Shown here: piece after piece, positions 24,281 to 35,643 of the stretch | Position numbering within the stretch: position 1 is the first letter of the stretch | Layout: each line of letters starts with the position of its first letter | Assembly: GCA_963082975.1 (NCBI GenBank) | Contig: OY720350.1 | Span: forward strand, 22,787,875 to 22,851,874 | Direction of reading: 5' to 3' | DNA from: Labia minor | Taxonomy: Eukaryota; Arthropoda; Insecta; Dermaptera; Spongiphoridae | Length of the DNA stretch: 64,000 nt | Position numbers and translations under genes: made by a program | Notes under the pieces: model-generated | Databases searched by the model: none | What the model saw: the letters and a program-made list of their open reading frames with translations, nothing else | What the model was told of the DNA's origin: nothing

Positions 24281-25040
24281 CCAAATAGGTTGATAAATTT
24301 GTTTTACTTTCTTTAGTAGCAGTGGCAGAAGAAATATTACAAGACGCGGTTAACCCGTTCTTTAGGTAATGATCAAAAAGCCGGGAGGTAATTTCAAACG
24401 ATACCTATATAGATATCTTATGTTAATATAAGGGTTTAATACTTAAATCAATAATAAATTGTGTTTCTAAGTATTTAAGTGTGACCAATTACAGCAAAAT
24501 TCCACTTTTAGATTAATTAATTCAAAACAGATGGGCAGGACAGTAATTATAAAAGGTTATAAATTGTAGTAGAATATTGTACATACAAATACCTCTATAT
24601 ACTATTTTGTAACTTCAAAGTTTTATTGTTACATATCTAGAGTATTAAAATATCTTTTTAAATCAGCATTAGAATTAAACAATTTTTATATATTGCACAT
24701 CACTAGACGAACACTAGAAAAAGAACAATTCGAGATTTTTAGCAATTTGTTTTTGTTTGTGACTTGTCCATCTTTTTAAAAAATAATTAAAAAAAAAGTT
24801 GAATAAAAATCATAAAAAACATAGTTTGATGGAATAGTATCATAAATCAATACAAATCAGTAGGAATTTAATTAATTAAGAATATTTTTAATAGATTTAA
24901 CCACTGAATGGTTTTTCTTATAACATTGGACAATGGATAGATGTATTAATTATTTTTAAAGGTTGGAAAGGTCCTTTTTTCGTTCTTTTGTTGTTTTCTT
25001 ATTTCATCTTTTCTTGTAAACAAAATTCAATTGAAAAGGA
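24281..25040 (+). repeat. F-box 5' flank, copy 2 (direct repeat DR2)
   Basis: Matches DR1 in order, without the HINE at 24953-24962. It breaks off after CAAAATTCAATTGAAAAGG. The next part of the flank (AGCAAAAATGTATAGTGAT) is found at about 32799, beyond a 7.75-kb block. No F-box frame follows, so the second F-box gene is lost or was never there. Confidence 0.75.
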
Positions 25041-25042
25041 AA

Positions 25043-25222
25043 ATAACTTGACCTGTTATTATTAACATTCCGAACATTCCATTATTATTCCGAACCGACC
25101 GACGGTTTGAAATAAATTAATTTCCAGCTACAGAAACAATTTCAAATAATTTTAATGTATCTATTAATGCAATAAAAACAGATATGGATATAACATAAAT
25201 ATTTTTAATTTTATTTTATTTA
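25043..25222 (-). mobile_element. HINE-1 3' part, left edge of the 7.75-kb block
   Basis: AATAACTTGACCTG, a 34-bp replacement of the hairpin's second half, then CCGAACCGACCGACGGTTTG and the HINE-1 body to about 25222. Reversed orientation, matching the 5' end at 32765-32797. Confidence 0.65.
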
Positions 25223-25297
25223 TCTATTTATCTATATATATAAAAGGCAATGTCTGTGTGGAATATTTATATGACTTTGAAAACATTCTTATGAAAA

Positions 25298-25935
25298 AAT
25301 AAGTTGACCTGTGGCCAGGTCCGAACCGACCGACGGTTTGAAATAAATTAATATCCAGCTACAGAAACAATTTCAAATAATTTTCATATATCTATTAATG
25401 TAATAAAAAACAGATATGGATAGAACATAAATATTTTTAATTTTATTTTATTTATAATATATATGCAAGACCAGGCTGTGACGTCATGAATGGCTGGATG
25501 ACGTCATATAATTTTAAATCAAGAAAAAACTAATAAATATGATTTTTCTCGAGGATAAAACCAATACAAAGTGCATGATTCGTGGTGATATATAAAAAAA
25601 TCTCCTTTGGTGTGAAAATAACCCTTTCCTTCCTATCGTCGATCGCTAATACTACCACTTCCGGTTTCCGGAATTGCACCAAAAGTTGATCAATTCATCC
25701 CACTGATGCATTAAGTAAATATACCAAATTTCATCAAAATCGGTTGAGCCGTTCAGGCTGTACACATCTATACGGACGGACAGACGGACAGACGGACGGA
25801 CAGACGGACAGACATCATGCTAAAAATACTTTTTTCTGTTTAGAAAATGCATGATTCGTGGAGATATGTAAAAATCTCCACATGTGAAATTTGGTGTGAA
25901 AACAATACCTCCCTTACTATCGTCGGTCGGTAAAA
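25298..25935 (-). mobile_element. HINE-1 in the 5' flank of the inverted CYP4 copy
   Basis: Full-length reversed copy with (GGAC)n at 25775-25812. Gene A has the empty site at about 12300-12315 (run of T before CATAAGAATG), so insertion followed the inverted duplication. Confidence 0.85.
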
Positions 25936-26184
25936 AATTATTAGATATATAATTTTCATTTGATTTCTCACTATTACAGTAGCTATGTGGCTGGAAATAT
26001 TATTCACATTATTTCTAATACTTTTAACTTTATATATAATAATTCCTTATGAATTCTCATCAAAAGAGATTAGAGAAACATTAAATACCATTCCTGGTCC
26101 GAAAGAAGTGCCTATTTTTGGAAATTTTGCAGTCATAAGTCAAACACCTGACTGTAAGTATAACAAGTATCAGCACAATAGATA

Positions 26185-29100
26185 TCTTATCTTATTATGC
26201 TAGCTAAAATTGTATATATCTATCTATATATCTATATATATTTTTATATATCTATAACCATTTGTTCTCAAAAACCGCTCTAACGATTTTTTTCAAATTC
26301 ACACTAGATATAGTATTTATAAAGAAAAATTGAGTTTTATTGATCACATCTCTTAAAACTTACAGCTTCATTATTAATTTATTAATTAAAAATTATATAT
26401 GGGTGTGACGTCATCAATTTTACTCCCGCCTTTTTTTAAAAGATATTGTATTAATATTTTTTTTATATTTTTAATATTTTAAAATAAAATAAATTTCGAA
26501 ATAAAATTAAAAATATTTATTTTTAATAAAATATATTCATATATATTTATTAATCTCTCTCAAAAAAAAAATAACAACAAACTAAAATACGGTTGGTTGA
26601 CTCCCGCTTTTTTTTAAATGATATTGTATTAACATTTTTTTATATTTAAAATATTTTAAAATTCATTATTTAATTTCGAAATTCCTGGTCCGAAAGAAGT
26701 CACCTTTATTGTGTTGGGGGGCTTCGACTTAACTAAGAACATCCACGTCTCGGAGATGAAGACTAGCAATCTACTCAAGAGACGCAAATCACAATTGCTC
26801 AAAGAACCACACACAGCCTCGGAAATTGGATTGATAACACATTGACGACACGGCAACGAACCAGGAACAGAATAAAGGAATTCAAAAGAAAAAACACTCT
26901 TAGATTTGGCAGTTGGAATATAATGTCATGGAACTCGAAGAACCAAGACGTCATTATGGAGATGTCCCACAACAACATAGATATTTGCGCTGTTTCCGAA
27001 ACAAAGAAGAAAGGAAAAGGATCCCAAACCATCGGGGATTACATCTTTATCTACAGTGGAAAACCTAAAGATAGCAGAGGCTCAGCGGGATTCTAAACAA
27101 AAGATTCATAGACGAAATTCGTAATGTACGTTACATCAGTGACAGAATATTATCAGTTTCAATAACATTGAGAAACAAACATCTGCATATACTCAGTGTA
27201 TATGCACCTGATATAAGCAAAAGCAAAGAAATTAGAGAAGAATTCTATGCCGACCTTCACGATGAAGTCCAAGCAATACCGAACGACGAATATTTAATCA
27301 TCATGGGAGATCTAAATGCTAGAGTTGGTAACGAAACAATCCCGGGAGTAATGCAGCGCTTTAATGAGGAAACAAAAAATGAGAACGGTGATCTACTAAT
27401 TGACCTTTGCTGCCAGAACAGTCTGAGAATAAATAACACCTTCTTCTCTCACCAGTGGAAACACAAGTATACCTGGAGCAATAGCAGAGGTCAAAAGACA
27501 GTGCTAGATTACTTCATAACAAACCGCTGCTTTCTACCCCATCAGATAATGGACGTACGTGCCCTTAATGCACCAGACATCGGGAGCGACCACAAACTCA
27601 TGCTATTAAAAATAAGGCTTAGTCATAACATAAGCAAAAGACGGTCACCTATATATAGAGAGAAAATGAATATCGAGTCTCTAGAAAATGAATCTACTAG
27701 GAGCCTTTACAAAATGCGTCTTGATGGAAAAATTCTCCAAAACACCATAAGCCCGGATGACTCAGTGGATAGAGCCTGGGAAAAAATCAAGAACAATATT
27801 ACCTCAGCGGCCGAAGAGGCGCTTGGAAAAAGAAAAGTCAATCTAAGGCGAAGACCTAATAAAACTTCTTGGTTTACATCTGAAGTTAAAGAAATAGCAG
27901 AGAGAAAAAGAAAGGCTTTCTTAAAGTGGAAGAATACAGGAAAACCAGAAGACAGAGAATCTTACGTTCATGAAAGAAACATAGCTAACCTTCTCATTCG
28001 TGAAATTAAACAAGACTATTGGGAGAGATTCACCAAACATATGGAGAGCGATCTCTATGGTGCACAACGTAAAGTTTGGAAATTATTACGTGGCAATAAA
28101 GCAGATATTAGTGAAAACCTAAATCTCTTCAATATTAACAAAACTCAATGGCTTGAACATTTTAAGAAAATATATGACGCAGATCATCTAGATTTAGAGG
28201 ATTATGAAAATAACATACCCGAAGCAGACACTCCTTACAGCCTCAATCAGACGACAGAAATAAACGAAATTGAAGTAGAAATTACTATAAATAAGTTAAA
28301 AAACAGAAAGGCCCCAGGGATTGACGGAATCACAAATGAACTGATCAAATATGGGGGAAATAATCTGGCACTTGAACTGACTAAATTATTTAAATTAATT
28401 CTCCAAGAATCTCGGACTCCTAAGGAATGGAAAACAAGCATAACTATCCCAATCTTCAAAAGAGGTGATAAAAACCTACCAACTAATTATAGGGGTATCA
28501 CGCTTCTCAGCGCAATATTAAAAGTATTAACCAAGATCATACTGAACAAACTAGAACCTATAATGAAGCCCAGTGAAGAACAACAGGGATTCAGAAAAAA
28601 TCGCTCGATCATAGATGCTTTGTTCATCATCCGGCAAGTAGCGGAAAAGTCGATAGAATTCGCCAAACCTGCATTCATGTGCTTCGTTGACCTTACCAAG
28701 GCCTTCGATCGAGTCCGTTTAAAAGATGTCCTGGCAATCCTGGAAAAGAAAAAGGCTCCTCGCGATCTATTGGCTATAATAAAAGAAATGAACACAGAAA
28801 CTGAAACCAAGATAAGAACAGAGGACGGGATTACCTCTTCAATCAAAACCACTATTGGCGTAAGACAAGGAGATTCCCTTAGCCCTGCTCTATTCAACTT
28901 GATAATGGACAAGATAATCTCGAAAATTAGACAAATGAACGGCTACTGGTTGGGCGACCACAAGTTAAATATCATTTGCTATGCTGACGACGCTGTCCTA
29001 ATCGCCGAGTCAGAAGACGACCTACAAAGATTGCTCCATCAATTTAACATCACCGCCAAGCAGTTTAATATGGCAATTTCGGCTGAAAAGACAAAATCAC

Positions 29101-30187
29101 TCGTTATATCAAAAGAACCTTCTCGCTGTAAACTTGAGTTGGAACGGAAAGTCATCGAGCAAGTGATGTCGTTTAAATATCTCGGTTGCCAAATATCCAG
29201 CGACCGCAACTTGATCAACGAGGTGAAAAATCAGACCATCAAAGGAAGCCAAATATCAGGCTACTTACGTGACGTAGTCTGGAGGAACAAATATATGAAT
29301 ATCGAAGCCAAGGTTAAAATATACAAAACGATAGTAAGACCAGTTTTGACTTATGGGGCGGAAACTCGAGCTGACACGGAAAAGACGGGCGGCGGAAATG
29401 AATACTATAAGGAGCATAACTGGAGTGACACGATGGGACAGAGTGAGAAACCAAGATGTCAGGGATGAGTGTGATGTGCAAGACATCGGAAAATGGGTTA
29501 AAGATCGCCGTAAAAAATGGAACGAGCACGTAGGAAGAGCCAACGCGGAAGGGCTCTTGAGAATAGTCCGGGATGGAAGGCCAGCAACACGAAGACCAAG
29601 AGGAAGGCCACCGAAAAGATGGGCTGACAGCTGGGCGTCCTCTTCCCAAGAGACCTGAGGTAGTGAAGAAGAACAGGCCTTAGGCCTATAATAGAAGAAG
29701 AAGAAGAAGAAGAATTTCGAAATAAAATTAAAAATATTTATTTTTAATAAAATATATATATATTTATTAATCTCTCTCAAAAAAAAACAACAAAACAAAT
29801 AAATGTCTTTGAAAGATGGTAAAAATATCTTTGTAATTATCAAAATATCATAGACCAGTAGTAAGAACAATTGTTTTTACTCCCCGAGTTCGAAGGATCG
29901 AAACTCGCCGCGTGCATTTTGTTTTTATCTATTTTCGTGATTTATTTATTCATTGTTCTTTTATTAATTAAGTTTTAGATAGTTTTATAATTTTTAATAT
30001 TTTTTCAATAAAATATTATTTAATACATTTAATAATTGTAATAAATAATTAAAGAATTGTATATCAATATTTTTTAAAGGGTAGAGCGAGCTCGGTGTTC
30101 CAGGTATTAATATTACCAGCCAAATCCAATAATAATGAATCATTTTTTTTAACTTAAGTACCGAGCCGAGGCTCGGGGTCCCGGTAC
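26185..30187 (+). mobile_element. GTAC-type Helitron-like element carrying a LINE, in intron 1 of the inverted CYP4 copy
   Basis: 5' TCTTATCTTATTATGCTAGC after A; 3' hairpin CCGAGCCGAGGCTCGG then GGTCCCGGTAC before T. Gene A shows the empty site at about 12055-12061 (minus: CCATAGATATCCATAATT), so the joint is A|T without duplication. Without the LINE the element is about 970 bp. Confidence 0.82.
26683..29712 (+). mobile_element. RTE-like LINE, near full length, with an 11-bp target duplication
   Basis: About 3.03 kb between duplications AATTTCGAAAT (26672-26682 and 29713-29723), with an (AAG)n 3' end as in RTE-clade elements. One protein: endonuclease from about 26842 (LRFGSWNIMSWNSKNQD, ETKKKGKGS, MGDLNARVG, IGSDHKLML), then RT (KAPGIDGITNELIKYGG, RGITLLSAILKV, FVDLTKAFDRV, GVRQGDSLSPALFN, CYADDAVLIAES, FKYLGCQISS) and tail (KDRRKKWNEHVGRANAEG, RRPRGRPPKRWADSW) to 29658. 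A small frameshift at about 27090 and another near 29375 inactivate it. The first 18 bp after the left duplication copy CYP4 exon 1. Confidence 0.85.
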
Positions 30188-30675
30188 TCCATAATTATTA
30201 TAATATTACAATGTTTTTAAAATACAATATTATTATGATTGAATTATAAAGAAAAAGATTGGAAGAATTTTTTACCTTTGATTTTAAAATAAAAGATAAT
30301 TATAATTTTAACTTTGCTTGTGTATTTGTAAATATAGTTTTTTTATTACATATAAAAAGGGATTTCTTTTATTTCTTTAAATTTCTAATCAATTGTATCA
30401 TTATTTAATGAATCATTTTATTTTTAATAAAAATTCCAATTTATGATATTTCAGCGGAATTGGAAAGTTATAACCAACTTTTCTTAAATTTTGGAAGCAG
30501 AGTGAAAGCTTTCATTTTAGGTCATGCAACTTTATTTTTGAAAGATGTTGAAGAAGTTCAGGTTAGTTTAACCAATTAACAAAATAAATATTTATTTTTA
30601 TCAATTCTTATCATATATAGAATATTTTAATCCAGAATATAATTTTTTAACTTCTATCTTATTTGATAAATTTTT

Positions 30676-30990
30676 ACCGACCGACAATAGTAAGGGAGGT
30701 ATTGTTTTCATACCAAATTTCACATGTGGAGATTTTTACATTTCTCCACGAATCATGCATTTTCTTAACAGAAAAAAGTATTTTTAGCATGATGTCTGTC
30801 CGTTCGTATAGATGTGTACAGCTTGAACGGCTCAACGGATTTTGATATAATTTGGTGTATTTACTTAATCAGTATGACTCAGAATGCCTGAACCGATTTC
30901 TATGAAATTACATCACAATATTCTTATATACCTCTAGAGTAACATAGGCTATAAATTTTATTAATATCTATCAATAACCGCAGAAATTAA
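30676..30990 (+). mobile_element. HINE-1 fragment, mirror copy of 11270-11577
   Basis: ACCGACCGACAATAGTAAGG and following 5' half, in the retained intron 2 of the inverted CYP4 copy. Same truncation point and flanks as the gene A copy. Confidence 0.8.
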
Positions 30991-31084
30991 TTTTTTAAAG
31001 TTTATATAATTATCAGTGTTGTTCATTCAAGAGCATCTCGCGGCTCACTGTCCCTAGCGGAATCATTTTAATAATATATATAAC

Positions 31085-31530
31085 ACTCAGTCCCACACCA
31101 AGTCCTCCGCCTCCTGCATCCAGGCACACTACACGCCACTTTATTCACGTCAACGGTCCATCTGGCCGAAATTCACTTTACCATACACCCAACTTAAAAT
31201 ATGGTATAGTTGTTAAAATACGTAGGTACTTGGTTTAAAATATCTAAAATTATAATACTTAGAAATTTGAACTTAACAGGTTAATTTATATATTTAAATA
31301 ATAAATATAATTATACAATTAATCTAGTGTTACGTACAGCACGAAAACCTGCCAAGTTCAAATTTCTAAGTATTATAATTTTAGATATTTTAAACCAAGT
31401 ACCTACGTATTTTAACAACTATACCATATTTTAAGTTGGGTGTATGGTAGAGTGAATTTCGGCCAGATGGATCGTTGACGCGAATAAAGTGGCGTGCCTG
31501 GATGCAGGAGGCGGGGGACTGGGTGTGGTG
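31085..31530. repeat. Large foldback, arms about 175-190 bp
   Basis: Left arm about 31085-31278, right arm about 31354-31530, spacer about 75 bp. Inner parts are near identical (AAATTTCTAAGTATTATAAT, ACCAAGTACCTACGTATTTT); outer GC-rich parts (CCGCCTCCTGCATCCAGGCA against its complement) have a few differences. No protein seen. Confidence 0.78.
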
Positions 31531-32764
31531 GCGATTCTTGGGAATGCCAAATGTTTACCAGTGGATCAGGCTGTTGATGAAAATGATTATGATTGATTTT
31601 AAAGTGCATCTAAACTTGGCATTGGGATGGATTTGAACCCTTTTTTAGGCAAACAAATAGCCGATAGGAACTTGGCCCCCTTTTTAACAGGTATGTTTTT
31701 GATTAGATTTCAATACTTTTTTTTTTAGAAAGCTTACCTAATTTTTCCTTTTTGTGCCGCGCCGGCGTCCATTCTTAGCTTTTGAAGTAATTTTGTGTTT
31801 AAAAAAATTGCAAATTTTTTTAAATTAAAATTATATTTGTTTATATATTAAATATAATAATTTTATTTGTTCTTTTATTTTATATGTAGTTCTGAATTTC
31901 CAACTTGTATTGAATAATAAATAATTAGAACTATTAATTAATTAATTGAAAATTATATAGAAACTGTTAAGTTATAACAATAAAAATAAACAAACTAATT
32001 AATTTAAATTATAAAGTAAAATGATTTAACACTATTATATATATTTATAATTTACACCTAACGCTACTTGTATAGGTAAAATGTCACATCCGGTAGTCAG
32101 ATCATGATGAAATTTGTTATCCTAATTTTTTTCATATTTTTAAATATATATACAAAATATGAAGCAAATATCTCGAAGCAAACTGGTACTTTACTTGAAA
32201 GGTAAACGCAACCAGTGTAGGTAAAGAACCACTTCCGGTTAACCGATTTTGACAAAATTTTGATAGAATTCTACAAACTGTGAATAATATCGGTGTACCA
32301 AATTTCGAAGTCCTAGCTTGATTAGTTTCTGACAAAATCATTGAATTCGTTTGAATTAGGTAAAATCGCATTGATATTCGATTATAACAACTCAAGATTG
32401 ACCGATTTCCTAAATTTCATAATTTTTTGTTAACCTACTTACCTGTACGACCTGTATGCCAATTTTCATAGCGCTAGGACAATTGGAAATACCCTAAGAA
32501 TTTTGTTGACCAATCAGTGAATCAGTTCCAAAATAAGCTATTTTCACAGGGTCATATTTCAGGATCTACTGAAGCTATAACTATGAAATTTGGCATACTG
32601 CTTTAGTTCTAGTAAATGACTACGTAGATAAAATTTTATTTCTGTACTTGCAATAGGCACTGAGATACAGGGGGGTCAAAAGTGACTCCAAACCATTCGT
32701 GTAAATATACTTACGGCATGCGCGCGGCTTGCTGGAACTTGGCCGGCGCACTGCCATGCGCATA
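31531..32764. other. Unassigned repeat-like DNA
   Basis: 32080-32640 reads like another DINE/HINE-type body (CCACTTCCGGTTAACCGATT, repeated TGAAATTTG-style phrases) without microsatellite. A GC-rich patch at 32710-32765 is unassigned. No gene seen. Confidence 0.4.
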
Positions 32765-32797
32765 GATACCTCCCTTACTATCGTCGGTCGGTAAAAA
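32765..32797 (-). mobile_element. HINE-1 5' terminus, right edge of the 7.75-kb block
   Basis: ATACCTCCCTTACTATCGTC then GGTCGGTAAAA: a reversed HINE-1 5' end directly abutting F-box-flank sequence. Confidence 0.75.
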
Positions 32798-32846
32798 AGC
32801 AAAAATGTATAGTGATCGAAAGTAGCCAATAAGATCGAGCCTAACC
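32798..32846 (+). repeat. Piece of the F-box gene 5' flank
   Basis: AGCAAAAATGTATAGTGATC ... GCCAATAAGATCGAGCCTAA matches 20690-20740 upstream of the F-box gene, and is the part that should follow DR2 (24281-25040). Confidence 0.75.
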
Positions 32847-33446
32847 TAAAACCAATACAAAGTGCATGATTCGTTGTGATATATAAAAAAATCTCATGTG
32901 AAATTTGGTGTAAAAATAACCCTTTCCTTCCTATCGTCGATCGCTAATACTACCACTTCCGATTTCCGAATTTGCACCAAAAGTTGATCAAATACAACGG
33001 TTTGAGCTAGAATGATGAAAATTGGTACATGAGCATTATTCAAAATTCGTACTTTTCTATCAACTTTTGAGAAATGTAGCTCAACCGGAAGAGGGTCATT
33101 ACGTACAACGTTTTGATTTTTTTTTTCCTCTAAAGTGACCGTAAAAATAAAAATATATGTTTGATAATTTTTCTCATGATTAATAATTGTATAAAACTGC
33201 TATATATAGAATTTCAGCTTGATTGATTCGCTGAAATTACCAAAATTAATTTTTTAACACTGCAAATCTCAAGCGCCAACACGTGACGTGGTGCCATCAA
33301 CAAAAAGCCAAACATGAGGTGGTTTAATATTTATTATTCATAATTTATAATTAATTAAATTTAATTTAAATATAATATATTATGTCATTTAATCCTATTC
33401 AAATTGCGAGATAGTCGAGTGGAGACACTCTAGCTTATTTAAAATC
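32847..33446. repeat. HINE-1 middle fragment (minus) joined to HINE-2 (plus)
   Basis: 32850-32993 is reversed HINE-1 middle. From 32995 it is HINE-2 to its 3' end, with GAGATAGTCGAGTGGAGACA, hairpin GAGTGGAGACACTC and AGCTTATT at about 33443. Confidence 0.75.
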
Positions 33447-33526
33447 AAAATCACAAGTTTAACCTATAAAATTATTTCTAGATTTGTCATTAATATCAAG
33501 AAGTGTTTTTTCTATTTATTTATCTA

Positions 33527-34739
33527 CTAGCTGCTTCGAGCGCCTTCGGCGCTCTCCACACCTAGACGGGGACTCCGCCCCTGTACCCCCCCGAGTGTCC
33601 CTATTCTGAGCTATAACCATCTAACTCCTACCCTGTCCCATCTCTCTCACGTTCCTTCCTATATTGTCCGCCCTGTTCACAATTGCTCTTCCAAACGGAC
33701 GTTTTCCAATCGAACTCCCCACCAATATATTTTTCCTCTCCCATTCTAGCCATGTGCCCTGCCGATCCCAGCCTTCTCGCTTTTATAACCCTAACTATAT
33801 CTAGAGATGCATAGAGGTCATGCAATTCCTTGTTATGCAGTCTCCGCCATTCCTCGGTGTCCTCATCTTTCTTTGGCCCATAAATGCTGGGAAGAATCCT
33901 ATTCTCAAATACTCTGAATCTACTCTCATCTCCCAGGGTTATAGACCATGCCTCCCACCCATATAATACAATTAATAATTTAATAATTTTGATCCCCTTT
34001 AATAATAATTTCCCGATTGCAACCTCGATTTAAATTCTTTGCAAATATTATTCTCTCTGATACTAATTATTTTGTCTTATCACTATTAATTTCAAACCCC
34101 ATCAATTTTCCTGCCTAGATTAATTTTTTTATGCTACTTTAAATGTTATTAATTTATTTAAAAAAAAATCAGAGTAAACAAAATAAAAATAAAATATAAA
34201 ATTAGCATAACACTAAACTACTATAAAAATAATATTAAAAAATATATTATATATTAAAATCTTACGTGAAAATCCAATTATGAGATCAAATTTTCTTAAT
34301 TAAAATAATTTACTCACATAATCTTAAAAATTAATAGTAGTAAATTATAGCCGTAATGTGAATGTTTTCAAAGTTTAAAAGGCCAATAAGATCAATTGAG
34401 ATATTGTAAATATCAATAGATATATAAAAAGATTTTTATCTGCACATTGCTCAGAATTTAAATTACCCCCAAATTATCGCCACCAGCGCCTCTATGATCT
34501 AGTATGGTAACTAAACTATTTTTACACTATCCTTCTTTATAATTTTTTTAAAATTTTTCTAATTAAAAAATCGAAAATCGGGCTTCGAGGTCTGGTGGCC
34601 AGCCCCTTTGTGCTTCCGTGTAAAAAATTCCAGGTCCCTGCGTGCGATAGATTTGATTGGAGACCTCGGTCAGACAGACAGACAGACAGACAAACAGATA
34701 AACAGACAAACACATTACACTTGCTTTTATTATTATAGA
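33527..34739 (-). mobile_element. Helitron (CTAG type), copy 2
   Basis: Reversed: 3' CTAG at 33527-33530 with palindrome GAGCGCCTTCGGCGCTC; 5' TC at 34738-34739 flanked by A. Same captured LINE fragment (33600-34100) as copy 1. Confidence 0.87.
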
Positions 34740-35643
34740 TTAAAAGTGTTATTATTAAAAATTTATTTATTTATGAAGGTAAAAAAACACATTAAAAATA
34801 GGAATATTATATTCTATATTTTAACTTAATATATGATTTAGAAAGTAAATTTTAGACTATTTTAAGATTTCAATTTGAATATTTACTTATATTCAATTAC
34901 GGTATATTTAATGAAAGAAAAATCACAAGATGAACTGGAAATTTGATATTTTAAATAAAAATTTGAATTTAATTTCCTTAATGGAATTGATAAAGAAAGT
35001 TCAAATTTATACTAAGATATTTATATAGATTTTCTGTCGGTGGTAAAAAGATAAACAACCTCCGGTATCCAGACGGTAAAACTATTGTCGCCGCCTCTCA
35101 AGAGGAACTTGAAGAACTCCTAAAAGAGTCGAAAGAGCCAGCTCCGGTATAGATCTGCCAATGAATCGAAACAAAATCAGAATGATTGTCGACATCTGAA
35201 ATGTCATTGTACACCATCCTAAAGAAATTGAGGGATATAATGGGATATGGTAGACACCTTTGTGTACCTCGGTTCATTAATCTCTAAAGATGAAAGGTTC
35301 ACCGACGTAATTAAAAGGCTACGGTTTGAAGTAAATTAATTTCCAGCTACAGAAACAATTTCAAATAATTTTAATATATCTATTATCGTAATAAAAGACA
35401 GATATGGATATAACATAAATATTTTTAATTTTATTTTATTCATAATATATATGTAAGACCAGGCTGTGACGTCATGAAGGGCTGGGTGATGTCATATAAT
35501 TTAAAATTAAGAAAAAACTAATGAAGATGATTTTTTCCGAGGATAAAACCAATACAAAATGCATGATTTGTGGTGATATGTAAAAATCTCCACATGTGAA
35601 ATTTGGTGTGAAAACAATACATCCCTTACTATCGTCGGTCGGT
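34740..35643. repeat. AT-rich spacer, LINE RT scrap, truncated HINE-1
   Basis: 34740-35030 AT-rich, nothing seen. 35030-35325 (plus) translates to GGKKINNLRYPDGKTIVAAS (a degenerate YADD region) and DTFVYLGSLISKDERF, a LINE fragment. 35325-35643 is reversed HINE-1 lacking its 3' hairpin but with the 5' terminus ATCGTCGGTCGGT. Confidence 0.6.

Larger units (their letters stand above)
25985..30561 (+). pseudogene. Inverted partial CYP4 copy (exons 1 and 2 only)
   Basis: Exon 1 (25985-26153, 169 nt) and exon 2 (30455-30561, 107 nt) match exons 1 and 2 of gene A nearly base for base, with intact GT and AG splice sites, but lie on the opposite strand. No exon 3 follows: homology with gene A ends near 31066, in former intron 2. 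The copy corresponds to gene A 11177-12352 inverted. Its intron 1 is inflated from about 290 bp to 4.3 kb by a GTAC-type Helitron-like element that itself received an RTE-like LINE. Its 5' flank received a HINE (25298-25935). One change from A and B lies in the hinge: GPKEVP instead of GPKG. It cannot make a P450, since it lacks the haem loop and everything past about residue 92. It could still give a short transcript from the copied promoter. Confidence 0.85.

Noticed and set aside
28487..28912. 141-codon minus-strand ORF
   Set aside because: Antisense of the RT domain of the LINE.
29265..29870. 201-codon minus-strand ORF with a hydrophobic start
   Set aside because: Antisense shadow of the RTE-like LINE tail at 29353-29658.
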